A stretch of DNA of 64,000 bases from Tissierella praeacuta DSM 18095 (GCF_900128955.1 NZ_FQTY01000001.1:62001-126000); one strand, 5' to 3'; positions 26,001-34,669 are shown, counted from the first letter of the stretch. Made by a program: numbers and translations. Notes: a model not told the origin generated them from the letters alone.

Positions 26001-26414
26001 AAGAATTATAATAATTCAAAACTTATATTTGATAATGAGTCTAAATCTACAAGAATAGAATTAAATGACTATAATAACTTAGAGCATGTAAAAAAAGGGA
26101 TGGCGTTGGTATCTAGTGATGGTTCAATGAGAAGGGTATTTGGTAACTTTCCTGTTAAGGTAGGTTCAAAAACAGGTACTGCACAAAAATCAGGAATAAA
26201 CCCTTATACAGGAGATACTTATGATGACTTTTCATGGTTTGTTGCTTTTGCACCCTATGATGATCCTGAGATTGCAGTTGCTTCAGTAATATTTCAAGGG
26301 GGTAGTGGAGGTTATGGTGCTCCTATGGCAAGAGATATTATAGCAGAATACTTAGGGCTAAACGCAATTGGTACAAAGGAAGCATTACCTTTTAAAAATA
26401 ACTTGGCAGAATAA
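23076..26414 (+). CDS. mrdA: Very large class B penicillin-binding protein 2
   Basis: This is the elongasome transpeptidase that cross-links peptidoglycan with RodA. It has an N-terminal membrane helix (about 14-34), the dimerisation start APRGEIRDRYGRLLAGN, and the catalytic motifs STFK (about 721), SCN (about 780) and KTG (about 1032). At 1112 residues it is far longer than E. coli PBP2 (633). About 390 extra residues lie before the active-site Ser and about 100 between SCN and KTG. The frame is unbroken, so this is an expanded protein and not an assembly error. It follows mreD by 11 bp. Confidence 0.93.
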   Translation: MKWLEKIFNRYNIVTYIVILLMFALSFRLATLTIAQGDYYRDISDNKRLKEIYISAPRGEIRDRYGRLLAGNNPSFTVQILKDELNIKDKEKKNAALLSLIRLLEEDGVSYVDDFPINLNVFKYKNVEDYFNQEIMPNDKVVDIIINKGILSEVLQTSYIHKDYREHYRFTTAQRAINALKNKGIDVPITIKDIGDTIEIVYNSSEDLNKWMSNYKIPNNYSPTDALIKLIDNDKTVIRKIIDHPISRKLTYEIMEKKGLSDNIIMEEYSLSYDEEYKNQKRILMSSYKGITENTTAKEDFITIVSNSSIYKLLEKVVTKDNHKGKTEILVPGKILLDMVLEKDPKVPIKVELSEDRANVIYKYTGSSNIGDKSPLEILLEYSKEAGVLGEFITSDNIKSLAQEQLLADGINAKISIANDIEYVFINNKKNWYTDNKVDENSSTKEAFESLKEKYNISKYLSNYEARAVLSLYEILSKQGHMAYQPINIAYGIQDSTVAKIEEGLAELPGIQVSIEPVRYYPEGTTAAHILGYLGKISQPNEIKKYVDEKKYSPNDIIGKSGIEESFEDTLRGENGIKRVEVDAVGNTTNTIDEKKPIPGNNIYLTIDLNLQKFAENALKKTLEKIQVGGVYDSPWGDYKFGINRKKNRPYKNATSGAVVVINVKTGEVLASVSEPSYDPNLFATGISNTDWISLFPRNDKDPLAPRPLYNVATQTAVQPGSTFKMVTALAALDKGLSPTKAIRDMGYVELGNYRPACWIWNQSRGTHGYENLYEAIRDSCNYYFYSLAFGRNPRTGENIGVKLEIEDIVNLSKQLGLNDKTGIEINIPAETSGGVPDPQRKIIITKSLLKSYLQKNIRNYLKKDIVLDDYDITNIIEDIVSWTELEEPLTRGEVIRRLQAFGIEPEKKLSGEREGLADKIKYTYLNQAGWNISDTLNVTIGQGQSSYTPMQMANYIATISNGGYKHEVTLIDNIKNYNNSKLIFDNESKSTRIELNDYNNLEHVKKGMALVSSDGSMRRVFGNFPVKVGSKTGTAQKSGINPYTGDTYDDFSWFVAFAPYDDPEIAVASVIFQGGSGGYGAPMARDIIAEYLGLNAIGTKEALPFKNNLAE

Positions 26415-26451
26415 ATGTGAAGAGTTATTAAGGATTATAGTGGAGGTAATT

Positions 26452-27123
26452 TTGAAAGTGAAGGAAGAATTACTTAATTTTAGAGGTATAAAAGAAGGAA
26501 TTTTTTTAGAAATTAGTGGTGATAATCTTTTATCTATTAAAGAAGAATTAGACAAAAAAATGAAAAAATCTTCTAAATTTTATTATGGGGCAAAACTTTT
26601 AGGTATTAAATCTGAAAAATTATCTCCTGAGGATTTAATGGAGTTAAAATTAATTTTGAAGTATAAGTATGATTTAATAGTTTCTCAAGAAGAACTTCCA
26701 AATCATATATTAAATTCCTATTCACCTAAAGATGAAAACGAAGATAGCACCATTAAGGATAATGTTTTTTTTGAAGGTATTGAATGTGGTATGACAAAAT
26801 TTGTAAATGGTACACTAAGATCTGGGCAAATTGTAGAATATGATGGTAATATAGTTATAATAGGAGATGTAAATCCAGGTGCAATCATAAAAGCTAAAGG
26901 AAATATAATAGTAGTGGGTAGCATTAAAGGAGTTGCCCACGCTGGATTCGATGGCAATTATAATGCTATAGTTGCATCTTATAATCTACAACCTACTCAA
27001 TTGAGAATTGGGGACAAAATTTCCAGACCTCCAGATGAATATATGGGAACATATGGAATTCCAGAGGTTGCTAAAATAAAGAATGGGGAAGTAGTAATTG
27101 AACCTTATTTACCTAAGAAATAA
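26452..27123 (+). CDS. minC: Septum site-determining protein MinC
   Basis: MinC blocks FtsZ assembly away from mid-cell. The N-terminal domain (about 1-100) is variable; the C-terminal beta-helix (about 120-215) is clear, with TLRSGQIVEYDGNIVIIGDV, PGAIIKAKGNIIVVG and KGVAHAGFDGN. The TTG at 26452 follows TGGAGG by five bases; longer readings overlap the PBP2 gene without a ribosome site. Confidence 0.93.
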   Translation: MKVKEELLNFRGIKEGIFLEISGDNLLSIKEELDKKMKKSSKFYYGAKLLGIKSEKLSPEDLMELKLILKYKYDLIVSQEELPNHILNSYSPKDENEDSTIKDNVFFEGIECGMTKFVNGTLRSGQIVEYDGNIVIIGDVNPGAIIKAKGNIIVVGSIKGVAHAGFDGNYNAIVASYNLQPTQLRIGDKISRPPDEYMGTYGIPEVAKIKNGEVVIEPYLPKK

Positions 27124-27141
27124 TTAAAGGGAGGATAATAA

Positions 27142-27954
27142 ATGGATAAAGAAAAACTGGGAACTGCTATAGTTATTACTTCAGGAAAGGGTGGAGTTGG
27201 AAAAACAACTACGTCGGCAAATATTGGGACAGGCTTAGCTATCTTAGGAAAATCCGTAGTAGTAGTTGATGCAGATATTGGATTGAGAAACTTAGATGTT
27301 GTTATGGGTTTAGAAAATAGGATAGTCTATGACATAGTAGATGTTGTAGAGAAAAATTGTAGATTGAAACAAGCTCTAATAAGGGATAAGAGACATGAAA
27401 AATTATACCTTCTACCAGCGGCACAAACTAAAGACAAGTCAGCTATAAGCCCAGAGCAAATGCTTGAGTTAGTTAATGATTTAAAAAAGGAATTTGATTA
27501 TATAATTATAGATTCTCCTGCAGGAATAGAGCAAGGGTTTCAAAATTCCATAGCTGGTGCTGATATAGCTTTAATAGTAACCACACCAGAAATATCAGCC
27601 GTAAGAGATGCAGATAGAGTTATTGGATTATTAGAGTCTAAAGGCTTATATAATCCTAAACTAATAATTAATAGAATTAGGCAGGAAATGGTTAAAAGGG
27701 GAGATATGATGAATATGGATGATATAATAGATATTTTAGCCATTGACCTTTTAGGAATTGTACCAGATGATGAAGCTATAGTTATCTCTACGAACAAGGG
27801 AGAGCCAGTAGTAGGCGATGAAAAGGCATTATCAGGAAAGGCCTATAGAAATATAACTAGAAGGATAATAGGGGATGAGGTAGAGTTACTAAACCTAGAT
27901 GTAAATGAAGAGGGGAAGTTGAGTAAAATCCTAAAATTATTATTTAGTAAATAG
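27142..27954 (+). CDS. minD: Septum site-determining ATPase MinD
   Basis: MinD is a membrane-cycling ATPase that recruits MinC. The deviant Walker A KGGVGKTTTSANIG lies at about residues 15-28, with DADIGLRNLDVVMGLE and IIDSPAGIEQGF after it. The amphipathic C-terminal tail (LSKILKLLFSK) is the membrane anchor. Length 270 is standard. AAAGGGAGG precedes the ATG. Confidence 0.97.
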   Translation: MDKEKLGTAIVITSGKGGVGKTTTSANIGTGLAILGKSVVVVDADIGLRNLDVVMGLENRIVYDIVDVVEKNCRLKQALIRDKRHEKLYLLPAAQTKDKSAISPEQMLELVNDLKKEFDYIIIDSPAGIEQGFQNSIAGADIALIVTTPEISAVRDADRVIGLLESKGLYNPKLIINRIRQEMVKRGDMMNMDDIIDILAIDLLGIVPDDEAIVISTNKGEPVVGDEKALSGKAYRNITRRIIGDEVELLNLDVNEEGKLSKILKLLFSK

Positions 27955-27965
27955 GGGGGAATTTC

Positions 27966-28244
27966 TTGGATCTTTTTAAAATGTTTAGTAAAAAAGAAGA
28001 AAAAAGTAAAAATGTTGCTAAGGAAAGGCTTAAATTGGTATTAGTTCATGATCGAGCAGATCTTTCACCTAAATTTTTAGATATGATTAAAGGTGATATT
28101 ATTAGGGTAATATCTCAATATGCAGATATTGATGAAGAGGGACTAGATATTAAGTTAACTAGAATGAAGAAGGATATGGATAGTTCTACTATTTCTGCTT
28201 TAGTGGCAAATATTCCCATATTAAAAGTAAAAGATAATCACTAA
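27966..28244 (+). CDS. minE: Cell division topological factor MinE
   Basis: MinE drives MinD off the membrane and gives the Min oscillation. The 92-residue protein starts MDLFKMFSKKEEK, an amphipathic membrane-targeting helix, then KERLKLVLVHDRADLSP, the MinD-contact strand. The start is TTG with GGGGGGAA upstream. Many spore formers use DivIVA instead, so a full MinCDE set here is informative. No rodA follows, although it often does in Clostridia. Confidence 0.95.
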   Translation: MDLFKMFSKKEEKSKNVAKERLKLVLVHDRADLSPKFLDMIKGDIIRVISQYADIDEEGLDIKLTRMKKDMDSSTISALVANIPILKVKDNH

Positions 28245-28277
28245 CTATAGAAAAATCTTATAATATTAAATTAATTA

Positions 28278-28306
28278 TTGCTATATTTTATATCATAAGA
28301 TATACT
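28278..28306 (+). promoter_or_regulatory. Promoter of the FMN-binding lipoprotein gene
   Basis: TTGCTA, a 17-base spacer and TATACT lie 52 bases before the start codon. Confidence 0.45.
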
Positions 28307-28358
28307 AAATGGGTATAAAACAAATGAAAAATTATATTTAATTTACGGGGGGAAAAAA

Positions 28359-29162
28359 ATGAAAAAAAGGATCATGATTTTGATATTATCATTGGCAGTG
28401 ATGGTTACTATTTTTACTGGCTGTGGGAAGAAAGAAAATGGACTACCAGTTGATGAAAGTAAATCAAATTCCAACGATACAACAGAAGTAAAGGATAATT
28501 TAGTTGATGGTATTTATTTAGTTAAAATGCCAGTTAGTGATCATGGAAATTATCCCATGGCAAAGTTAGAAGTAAAGGATGGAGAAATATTATCTTTAGA
28601 TTATAATGAATATTTGGCAGATTCAGGAGAAGCTAAATCAGAATCAAATTATTCTTATGCAGAGGGTCTTGCTGTAATTAAAGATTTAAATACTCAATTT
28701 AATGATAAAAAGGATCTTGCAGCAGTAGACTTTGATGCTGTTTCGGGAGCAACTCATACAAAAGGTAGTTTTAAGGAAGTAACTCAAATTTTATTAGATA
28801 AAGCCGCTAAGGGAGAAGTATATACGGGAGTATATAAAGATGGAGTTTATGAAGCTAAAGGAAAGGAACCTAGCCACGGTTGGTTATCAGAAGTAAAAGT
28901 AAGAGTTCAAGATGGACAAATAGTAGGTATTAATTATGCAGAAGTGGCAGTAGAAGATTCAGATGGAGTTAAAAAAGGCGACATAAAATCAACTGATAAC
29001 TACTCTTATGCAGTCCCATTTGAGGTAATTCCTGCAGTTCAAAAATTAATTATTGATAATAATGGAACAGAAAATCTTAATCTTGATGGAATTACAGGAG
29101 CAACAAATACAAGGAATACTATTATAGAACTAGTAGATGAAGCATTAAGCTTAGCAAAATAA
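28359..29162 (+). CDS. Lipoprotein with two covalent-FMN domains
   Basis: The signal ends in lipobox FTGC, so C22 should be lipidated. Two FMN-binding domains follow, each ending in a flavinylation motif: SGATHT at about residues 129-134 and TGATNT at about 246-251. In characterised proteins the Thr of such motifs is esterified to FMN by ApbE, whose gene lies just downstream. The protein is a good candidate for an extracellular electron carrier. GGGGGGA precedes the ATG. The partner that supplies electrons is not encoded next to it. Confidence 0.9.
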   Translation: MKKRIMILILSLAVMVTIFTGCGKKENGLPVDESKSNSNDTTEVKDNLVDGIYLVKMPVSDHGNYPMAKLEVKDGEILSLDYNEYLADSGEAKSESNYSYAEGLAVIKDLNTQFNDKKDLAAVDFDAVSGATHTKGSFKEVTQILLDKAAKGEVYTGVYKDGVYEAKGKEPSHGWLSEVKVRVQDGQIVGINYAEVAVEDSDGVKKGDIKSTDNYSYAVPFEVIPAVQKLIIDNNGTENLNLDGITGATNTRNTIIELVDEALSLAK

Positions 29163-29169
29163 GAAAAGT

Positions 29170-29198
29170 AAAACCCTAACTTTTAGTTAGGGTTTTTT
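29170..29198 (+). terminator. Terminator between the FMN lipoprotein and apbE
   Basis: An 11-bp stem (AAAACCCTAAC/GTTAGGGTTTT) with a 5-base loop and T-run. It lies 8 bases after the stop and would partly separate the two genes. Confidence 0.8.
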
Positions 29199-29219
29199 CA
29201 AGTGATATGGAGTGATGAA

Positions 29220-30311
29220 ATGAAAAAGATAAAGGATATTAGATTAATTTTAATTTTAATTTTAATAGTAAGTGCTACTGGATGCAGATATAAACATGAA
29301 TCAAAGAACACAAAACTTCCAGAGTCTAATTTAATACCTAAGATAGAGCCTATATCTAGGACAGAATTTCTTATGAATACAGTAATGACCATTAAAATAT
29401 ATGATAATAATGATGAAAGTATTTTAGATAAGGCATTTTTAAGATTAAAAGAGATAGAAAATAGAATGAGTGCTACATTAAATGGCAGTGATGTAAATAA
29501 AATAAATGAAAATGCAGGAATAAAACCTGTTACAATCAATGAAGATACTTATTTTGTATTAAATAGGGCAAAATATTATGCGGAGATTTCAGAGGGGGCT
29601 TGTGATCCTACTATTGGACCTTTGGTAAATTTGTGGAATATTTCATCTGGAGAGAAAAATAGAACATCTATACCAAATATTGAAGAAATAGAAGAAAAGA
29701 AATCCTATGTTAACTATAAGGATTTAGAATTATTGGATAATAATCAGGTGTTTTTAAAAGAAAAAAACATGAAGATAGATTTAGGTAGTATAGTAAAGGG
29801 CTATGCTGCTGATGAAGTAAGCAGGATATTAAGGGAAAATGGAGTAAAGTCAGCCATAATTGATTTGGGTGGTAATATTTTTACTCATGGAGAAAAGCAA
29901 GATGCCTCCTACTGGAATATTGGAATACAAGATCCATTTAAAATTACAGGAAACTATTTAGGAATACTTAAAGCAAAAAACAACTCAATAGTTACCTCTG
30001 GTGATTATGAAAGATTTTTTGAATATAATGGAAAAAAATATCATCATATTTTGGACACTAAAACAGGATATCCTACAGAAAATGAACTTTCAGGGGTATG
30101 TATTATTTCCAACAAATCAATAGATGGTGATGCTTTGTCTACAGCGTTATTTGTATTGGGTCTGGATAATGGAATAGAATTAGTAAATTCATTGGAAGAT
30201 ATAGAAGCTATATTTATTACAAAAGATAAATCAATTTATATAACTAAAAATTTAAAAGATAAATTTACTTTAGGAAAAGAAAATACATCTTTTACTATAA
30301 AAGAATATTAA
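29220..30311 (+). CDS. apbE: FAD:protein FMN transferase ApbE (lipoprotein)
   Basis: ApbE transfers FMN from FAD to Thr/Ser in SGAT-type motifs outside the membrane. The 363-residue lipoprotein has lipobox ATGC with C22. It carries LMNTVMTIKIY, CDPTIGPLVNLW, DLGSIVKGYAADEV, DLGGNIFTHG, and the C-terminal HHILDTKTGYPTEN with the acidic residues that bind Mg. Likely targets are the preceding lipoprotein, RnfG and RnfD. GGAG precedes the ATG at 29220; a longer GTG-started reading at 29202 overlaps the promoter-proximal region without a site. Confidence 0.95.
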   Translation: MKKIKDIRLILILILIVSATGCRYKHESKNTKLPESNLIPKIEPISRTEFLMNTVMTIKIYDNNDESILDKAFLRLKEIENRMSATLNGSDVNKINENAGIKPVTINEDTYFVLNRAKYYAEISEGACDPTIGPLVNLWNISSGEKNRTSIPNIEEIEEKKSYVNYKDLELLDNNQVFLKEKNMKIDLGSIVKGYAADEVSRILRENGVKSAIIDLGGNIFTHGEKQDASYWNIGIQDPFKITGNYLGILKAKNNSIVTSGDYERFFEYNGKKYHHILDTKTGYPTENELSGVCIISNKSIDGDALSTALFVLGLDNGIELVNSLEDIEAIFITKDKSIYITKNLKDKFTLGKENTSFTIKEY

Positions 30312-30369
30312 TTTGGTATAAAATCTACCTTAAATAAATAAAATAATATTAATTGAGGTAGGTGATTAT

Positions 30370-30666
30370 ATGGATAGGGGAAAATATAAATTAAATAAGA
30401 ATTTTCTTAAAAATAATAAATATTATAATAAACTAGTAAATAGGATTATTTTTGTTTTAGTTATTTTATTAATTATTTTAGTAATAAAGATGATGGACAA
30501 TAAGACATCCAATAGCATTATTAAAATTATTGAAAGAAATATATATTATGATTTTAGTATGGAAAAAGATGGGAAAAAGGTAAAAGATTATTTAGTAAAG
30601 GTAGTAGATAGTTCTAAAGGAACTTTGGAAGGATTGGTAGAACAATTTAGTAAAGATATAAATTAA
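30370..30666 (+). CDS. Hypothetical single-pass membrane protein
   Basis: The 98-residue product has a basic N-terminus rich in Asn and Lys (about 1-22), one hydrophobic helix (about 24-42) and a soluble tail of about 55 residues ending in VEQFSKDIN. AGGTAGGTGA precedes the ATG and a strong hairpin follows, so it is probably real. I recognise no family. Confidence 0.6.
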   Translation: MDRGKYKLNKNFLKNNKYYNKLVNRIIFVLVILLIILVIKMMDNKTSNSIIKIIERNIYYDFSMEKDGKKVKDYLVKVVDSSKGTLEGLVEQFSKDIN

Positions 30667-30703
30667 ATTAGAACCTCGGGAAAACTACCCGAGGTTCTAA
30701 TTT
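30665..30703 (+). terminator. Strong hairpin terminator
   Basis: A perfect 16-bp stem (AAATTAGAACCTCGGG and its complement) with a 7-base loop. The T-tail is short (TTTAAT), and the symmetry could serve both strands. Confidence 0.7.
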
Positions 30704-30781
30704 AATAAGAAAATTTCCCTACTAATATCAATAGAAAAGTGATAAGATAATATCTATAGTATTAATGAAAGGTGGAAACAA

Positions 30782-32629
30782 ATGATAAATAAGAAAATTC
30801 TAGATAGGGTTCTAAAGAAAGTTGAAAAACCTGCTAGATATATAGGAATGGAGCAAAATTCAGTAATAAAAGATTTAAATAAAGTAAAGGTGAAGTTTGC
30901 CTTTTCTTTTCCAGATATATATGATGTAGGAATGTCACATTTAGGGCTACATATTTTATATAATTTAATAAATGAAGAAGAAGATTTTGCTTGTGAAAGA
31001 GTATTTGCACCTTGGACAGATATGGAAGAAGAAATGAGAAAGGAAGGGCTTCCCCTTTTTACTTTGGAAAACAAAGAAGAAGTAAGAAATTTTGATTTCT
31101 TAGGATTTACATTGCAGTATGAGATGAGTTATACCAATATATTAAATATTTTAGATTTATCTAAAATTCCATTACTTACAAAAAATAGAAATGATGATGA
31201 CCCGATTGTTATGGCAGGAGGACCCTGTGCTTATAATCCAGAACCTATAGCAGAATTTATAGATTTTTTCGTAATAGGTGAAGGAGAAGAAGTAACATTA
31301 GAAATTCTTAAACTATATAAAGAACATAAGGAAAAAGAGTGGAATAGGGAAAAATTTTTAAGAGAAGTGGCTAAATTAGAAGGAATATATGTACCAAAGT
31401 TTTATGATATAATATACAATGATGATGGAACTATTAAAGAGATGGTAAGGTTAGATGAAATGGTTCCAAAGGTAATAAATAAGAGAATGATAAAAGATTT
31501 AGATTCTATGTTTGCACCTGAGAAAATGATTGTACCATTTATTGAAACAGTCCATGATAGAGTTGTTATGGAAATTTTCAGAGGTTGTACCCGGGGATGT
31601 AGATTTTGTCAAGCAGGTATGATTTATAGACCTATAAGAGAAAAGTCAGTTGATAAAATAGTAGATTTAGCAGAAAAATTAGTTGAAAGTACTGGATATG
31701 AAAATGTATCTTTATCATCCCTTAGCTCTTGTGATTATTCTGAATTATATACACTGATATCAAAATTAATGGATAATTTTGAGCAGAAAAAAGTAGGAGT
31801 ATCTTTACCATCTTTAAGATTAGATTCTTTTATTATAGATATATTAAAAGAAATTGAAAAAGTTAGAAAGTCAGGACTAACCTTTGCTCCTGAAGCTGGT
31901 AGTCAAAGGCTTAGAGATGTAATAAACAAAGGAATAACTGAAGATGATTTGGTAAATACGATTTCTTATGTGTTTAAAGAAGGATGGTCTACTGTTAAAC
32001 TTTATTTTATGATTGGATTACCTACGGAAACTGATGAAGATGTGCTAGGTATAAAAGAATTGGCATATAAAGTTAAAGATATTTTTTTTGATATGCCAAA
32101 GGAAGAGAGAAAAGGAAATTTAAAAGTAACAGCTTCAGCATCTTGTTTTGTACCAAAACCCTTTACACCTTTTCAGTGGATTGGACAAGATTCTATGGAG
32201 GAATTTTATAGAAAAATATATCTAGTTAAAAATAGCATAAAGGATAATAAAGTCACATTTAATTATCATGATCCAAAACTAAGTTTCTTAGAAGCAGTAA
32301 TTGCTCGTGGTGATAGGAGGATATCAAAACTCATATTAAGAGCATGGGAAAAAGGGTGTAAATTTGATGGCTGGTCCGAGCATTTCAAGTATGAAACTTG
32401 GACTGAAGCTATGAATGAAGTAGGTATAGACAGTAATTTCTATGCCCTGAGAAATAGAGAATTAGATGAAGTCTTACCTTGGGATTTTATAAATCCAGGA
32501 GTATCAAAAGAATATTTGATTAGAGAATATAAAAAATCTTTAGAAGAACAGACAACAGATGATTGCAGATTACAATGCAGAGGTTGTGGAATAAAGGGAT
32601 GTACGATGACTGGTGGTGTAAACAAATGA
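30782..32629 (+). CDS. TIGR03960-type B12-binding/radical SAM protein
   Basis: The 615-residue protein has an N-terminal B12-binding-like Rossmann domain (DVGMSHLGLHILYNLIN) without the classical DxHxxG cobalamin motif. A radical SAM core follows, with CTRGCRFCQAG (about 263-273) as the 4Fe-4S site. The C-terminus has a cysteine-rich tail (CRLQCRGCGIKGC) that may bind a second cluster. The family is always next to the TIGR03936 gene in Firmicutes, as here. Neighbouring ribosome and RNA genes suggest an RNA or protein modification role, but none is proven. Confidence 0.92.
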   Translation: MINKKILDRVLKKVEKPARYIGMEQNSVIKDLNKVKVKFAFSFPDIYDVGMSHLGLHILYNLINEEEDFACERVFAPWTDMEEEMRKEGLPLFTLENKEEVRNFDFLGFTLQYEMSYTNILNILDLSKIPLLTKNRNDDDPIVMAGGPCAYNPEPIAEFIDFFVIGEGEEVTLEILKLYKEHKEKEWNREKFLREVAKLEGIYVPKFYDIIYNDDGTIKEMVRLDEMVPKVINKRMIKDLDSMFAPEKMIVPFIETVHDRVVMEIFRGCTRGCRFCQAGMIYRPIREKSVDKIVDLAEKLVESTGYENVSLSSLSSCDYSELYTLISKLMDNFEQKKVGVSLPSLRLDSFIIDILKEIEKVRKSGLTFAPEAGSQRLRDVINKGITEDDLVNTISYVFKEGWSTVKLYFMIGLPTETDEDVLGIKELAYKVKDIFFDMPKEERKGNLKVTASASCFVPKPFTPFQWIGQDSMEEFYRKIYLVKNSIKDNKVTFNYHDPKLSFLEAVIARGDRRISKLILRAWEKGCKFDGWSEHFKYETWTEAMNEVGIDSNFYALRNRELDEVLPWDFINPGVSKEYLIREYKKSLEEQTTDDCRLQCRGCGIKGCTMTGGVNK

Positions 32630-33321
32630 TTTTAAGAGTTGTATTTAACAAAAAAAACTATTTAAAATATATTGGACATCTAGACTTAATGAGATTATTT
32701 CATAGATCCTTTAACAGAGCTGGTGTTCCAATAAAATATTCAGAAGGATTTAATCCTCATCCAAAGTTTTCAATAGCAAGTCCACTATCTCTTGGAATAG
32801 AATCTGAAGAAGAATATATGGATATAGATATTGAGTATGTCCCAGTAGACGAATTTATACAAAAAGTTAATAAGGTCTTACCTAAAGATATTCAGATAAT
32901 AAGAGGTTTGTATCTTGAGAAAGAAGAAGCTGTAGCTTCACTAATAGCTTGGGCTTTTTATGAAATAGATTTTGAAATAGAAGATATTAAAGAAAAGATA
33001 AATATAGAAAGTATATTGAATAAATGGTTATCTCAAGATGAAATAATGATTACAAAATTAAAGAAAAAAGGTAAGAAAAAAATCGAAAAGGAAGAGAATA
33101 TTAAAAAGTTTATTGGAAATATAGTTTTTAAAGAGATTATAGATAAAAGTATAAAAATAGATGCTTTATTGAAGTCTGGAAATAATGGAAATTTAAAACC
33201 TATGGATTTTATGGAAACTTTAAATAGAGATACTTGTCTTAATATAGACATGGACTCTATAAACATAAAAAGGTTAGGTTTATATGCAGAAAAGGATAAT
33301 AATATATATAAGCCATTATAA
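32626..33321 (+). CDS. TIGR03936 radical SAM-associated protein
   Basis: The 231-residue protein begins with the family segment KKNYLKYIGHLDLMRLFHRSFNRAG and GFNPHPKFSIASPLSLG. The ATG at 32626 overlaps the stop of the radical SAM gene (ATGA), so the two are translationally coupled and probably act together. In some bacteria the two are fused. The role is unknown. Confidence 0.92.
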   Translation: MILRVVFNKKNYLKYIGHLDLMRLFHRSFNRAGVPIKYSEGFNPHPKFSIASPLSLGIESEEEYMDIDIEYVPVDEFIQKVNKVLPKDIQIIRGLYLEKEEAVASLIAWAFYEIDFEIEDIKEKINIESILNKWLSQDEIMITKLKKKGKKKIEKEENIKKFIGNIVFKEIIDKSIKIDALLKSGNNGNLKPMDFMETLNRDTCLNIDMDSINIKRLGLYAEKDNNIYKPL

Positions 33322-33402
33322 TACGATGAAAAATATAGGCGATGGTTTCTAATTTGTGTAAAAACTATCAATAAAATCTTGTTATAAGATGGGAGAATTG
33401 TG

Positions 33403-34626
33403 ATGAATTATATTTTTATTGATTCTTTAAATGGAGTTAATAGGGTTGGAATTGTAGAGAATAATAGACTTGTAGAATTTCATTTAGAAGAGCAAGAAAA
33501 AAGAATAGTTGGAAATATATATAGGGGCAGAGTAGCCAATGTATTACAAGGAATGGAAGCAGCTTTTGTAGATATTGGTGAATCTAAAAATGCTTATTTA
33601 TATGTTAAGGAAGCTTTGCCAAAAGATGTTTTATATAATGGTAGAATATATAAGATATCTGAAATAATTAAATCTGGTCAAGAAGTAATAGTACAGGTAA
33701 TAAAAGAAGCTTCTGGCAATAAGGGAGCGAAATTAACGACTCATATTGAAATGCCAGGTAGGTATCTAGTATTTACTCCTTTTTCTAATAAAATAAATAT
33801 TTCTAAAAAGATTAAAAGTTCTTCCAAAATGGAAAACTTAAAGGACATAGGTAAAAGGATTATGAAAGATCATATGGGACTTATATTTAGAACAGCTTCA
33901 GAAGGAGTTGAAGAATCTGTTTTAAAAGAGGAATATGATATTTTATATAATATATATTCTAAAATTGAAAAAGAAAGAAATTTTTTACCATGTCCGAAAC
34001 TTCTCTATAAGGAACCTAGCTTAGCATATCAAATAATAAGGGATAATTATAATGAATCTATAGAGAAGATTATAGTAAATAATAAGGAAATATATGATAA
34101 TTTAATTTTAACTGAGAATCTTTATCCTTTTAAGTTTTCAGATAAAATAGAGCTAGATACTGAGTTTTCAATATCCTATAATACTGATATTCAATTAGAC
34201 TTAAAAGTTGCATTACAGAGAGAGGTATCACTTAAATCTGGAGGTTATATAGTTATAGATGAAACAGAAGCCCTTACAGTAGTAGATGTTAACACTGGAA
34301 AATTTGTTGGTACTAGTTCTCTAGGTGATACAGTGTTAAAAACCAATATAGAAGCAGCTGAAGAAATAGCAAGACAAATTCGGCTTAGGGATATTGGAGG
34401 TATTATAATAGTAGATTTTATAGATATGAGAGATAAAGATGATGTTTCAGCAGTTTTATCTATATTTAAAAAGCAGTTACAAAAAGATAAGATAAAGACA
34501 AATATTATAGATATTACAAAACTTGGTCTTGTTGAATTAACGAGAAAAAAAATAAGAAGACCTTTAGCAGCAGACTTTTATAAAAAATGTCCAATTTGTG
34601 AAGGGCGGGGGAATATTATAGAGTAA
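33403..34626 (+). CDS. rng: Ribonuclease G
   Basis: This is an RNase E/G family endonuclease that processes rRNA and mRNA. The 407-residue protein has an S1-like segment (VGNIYRGRVANVLQGMEAAFVDIG), the catalytic Mg-binding part (VVDVNTGKF and IVDFIDMRDKDD) and the zinc-link CPICEGRGN at the end. It is somewhat shorter than E. coli RNase G. GGGAG favours the ATG at 33403 over the adjoining GTG at 33400. It precedes the L21 operon, as often in Clostridia. Confidence 0.94.
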   Translation: MNYIFIDSLNGVNRVGIVENNRLVEFHLEEQEKRIVGNIYRGRVANVLQGMEAAFVDIGESKNAYLYVKEALPKDVLYNGRIYKISEIIKSGQEVIVQVIKEASGNKGAKLTTHIEMPGRYLVFTPFSNKINISKKIKSSSKMENLKDIGKRIMKDHMGLIFRTASEGVEESVLKEEYDILYNIYSKIEKERNFLPCPKLLYKEPSLAYQIIRDNYNESIEKIIVNNKEIYDNLILTENLYPFKFSDKIELDTEFSISYNTDIQLDLKVALQREVSLKSGGYIVIDETEALTVVDVNTGKFVGTSSLGDTVLKTNIEAAEEIARQIRLRDIGGIIIVDFIDMRDKDDVSAVLSIFKKQLQKDKIKTNIIDITKLGLVELTRKKIRRPLAADFYKKCPICEGRGNIIE

Positions 34627-34635
34627 AATTAGCTA

Positions 34636-34664
34636 TTGACAATAATGTAGATATTTGTTAGAAT
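34636..34664 (+). promoter_or_regulatory. Promoter of the rplU operon
   Basis: A perfect TTGACA (34636-34641), a 17-base spacer and TAGAAT (34659-34664) stand just before the L21 leader. Confidence 0.75.
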
Positions 34665-34669
34665 ATTTG

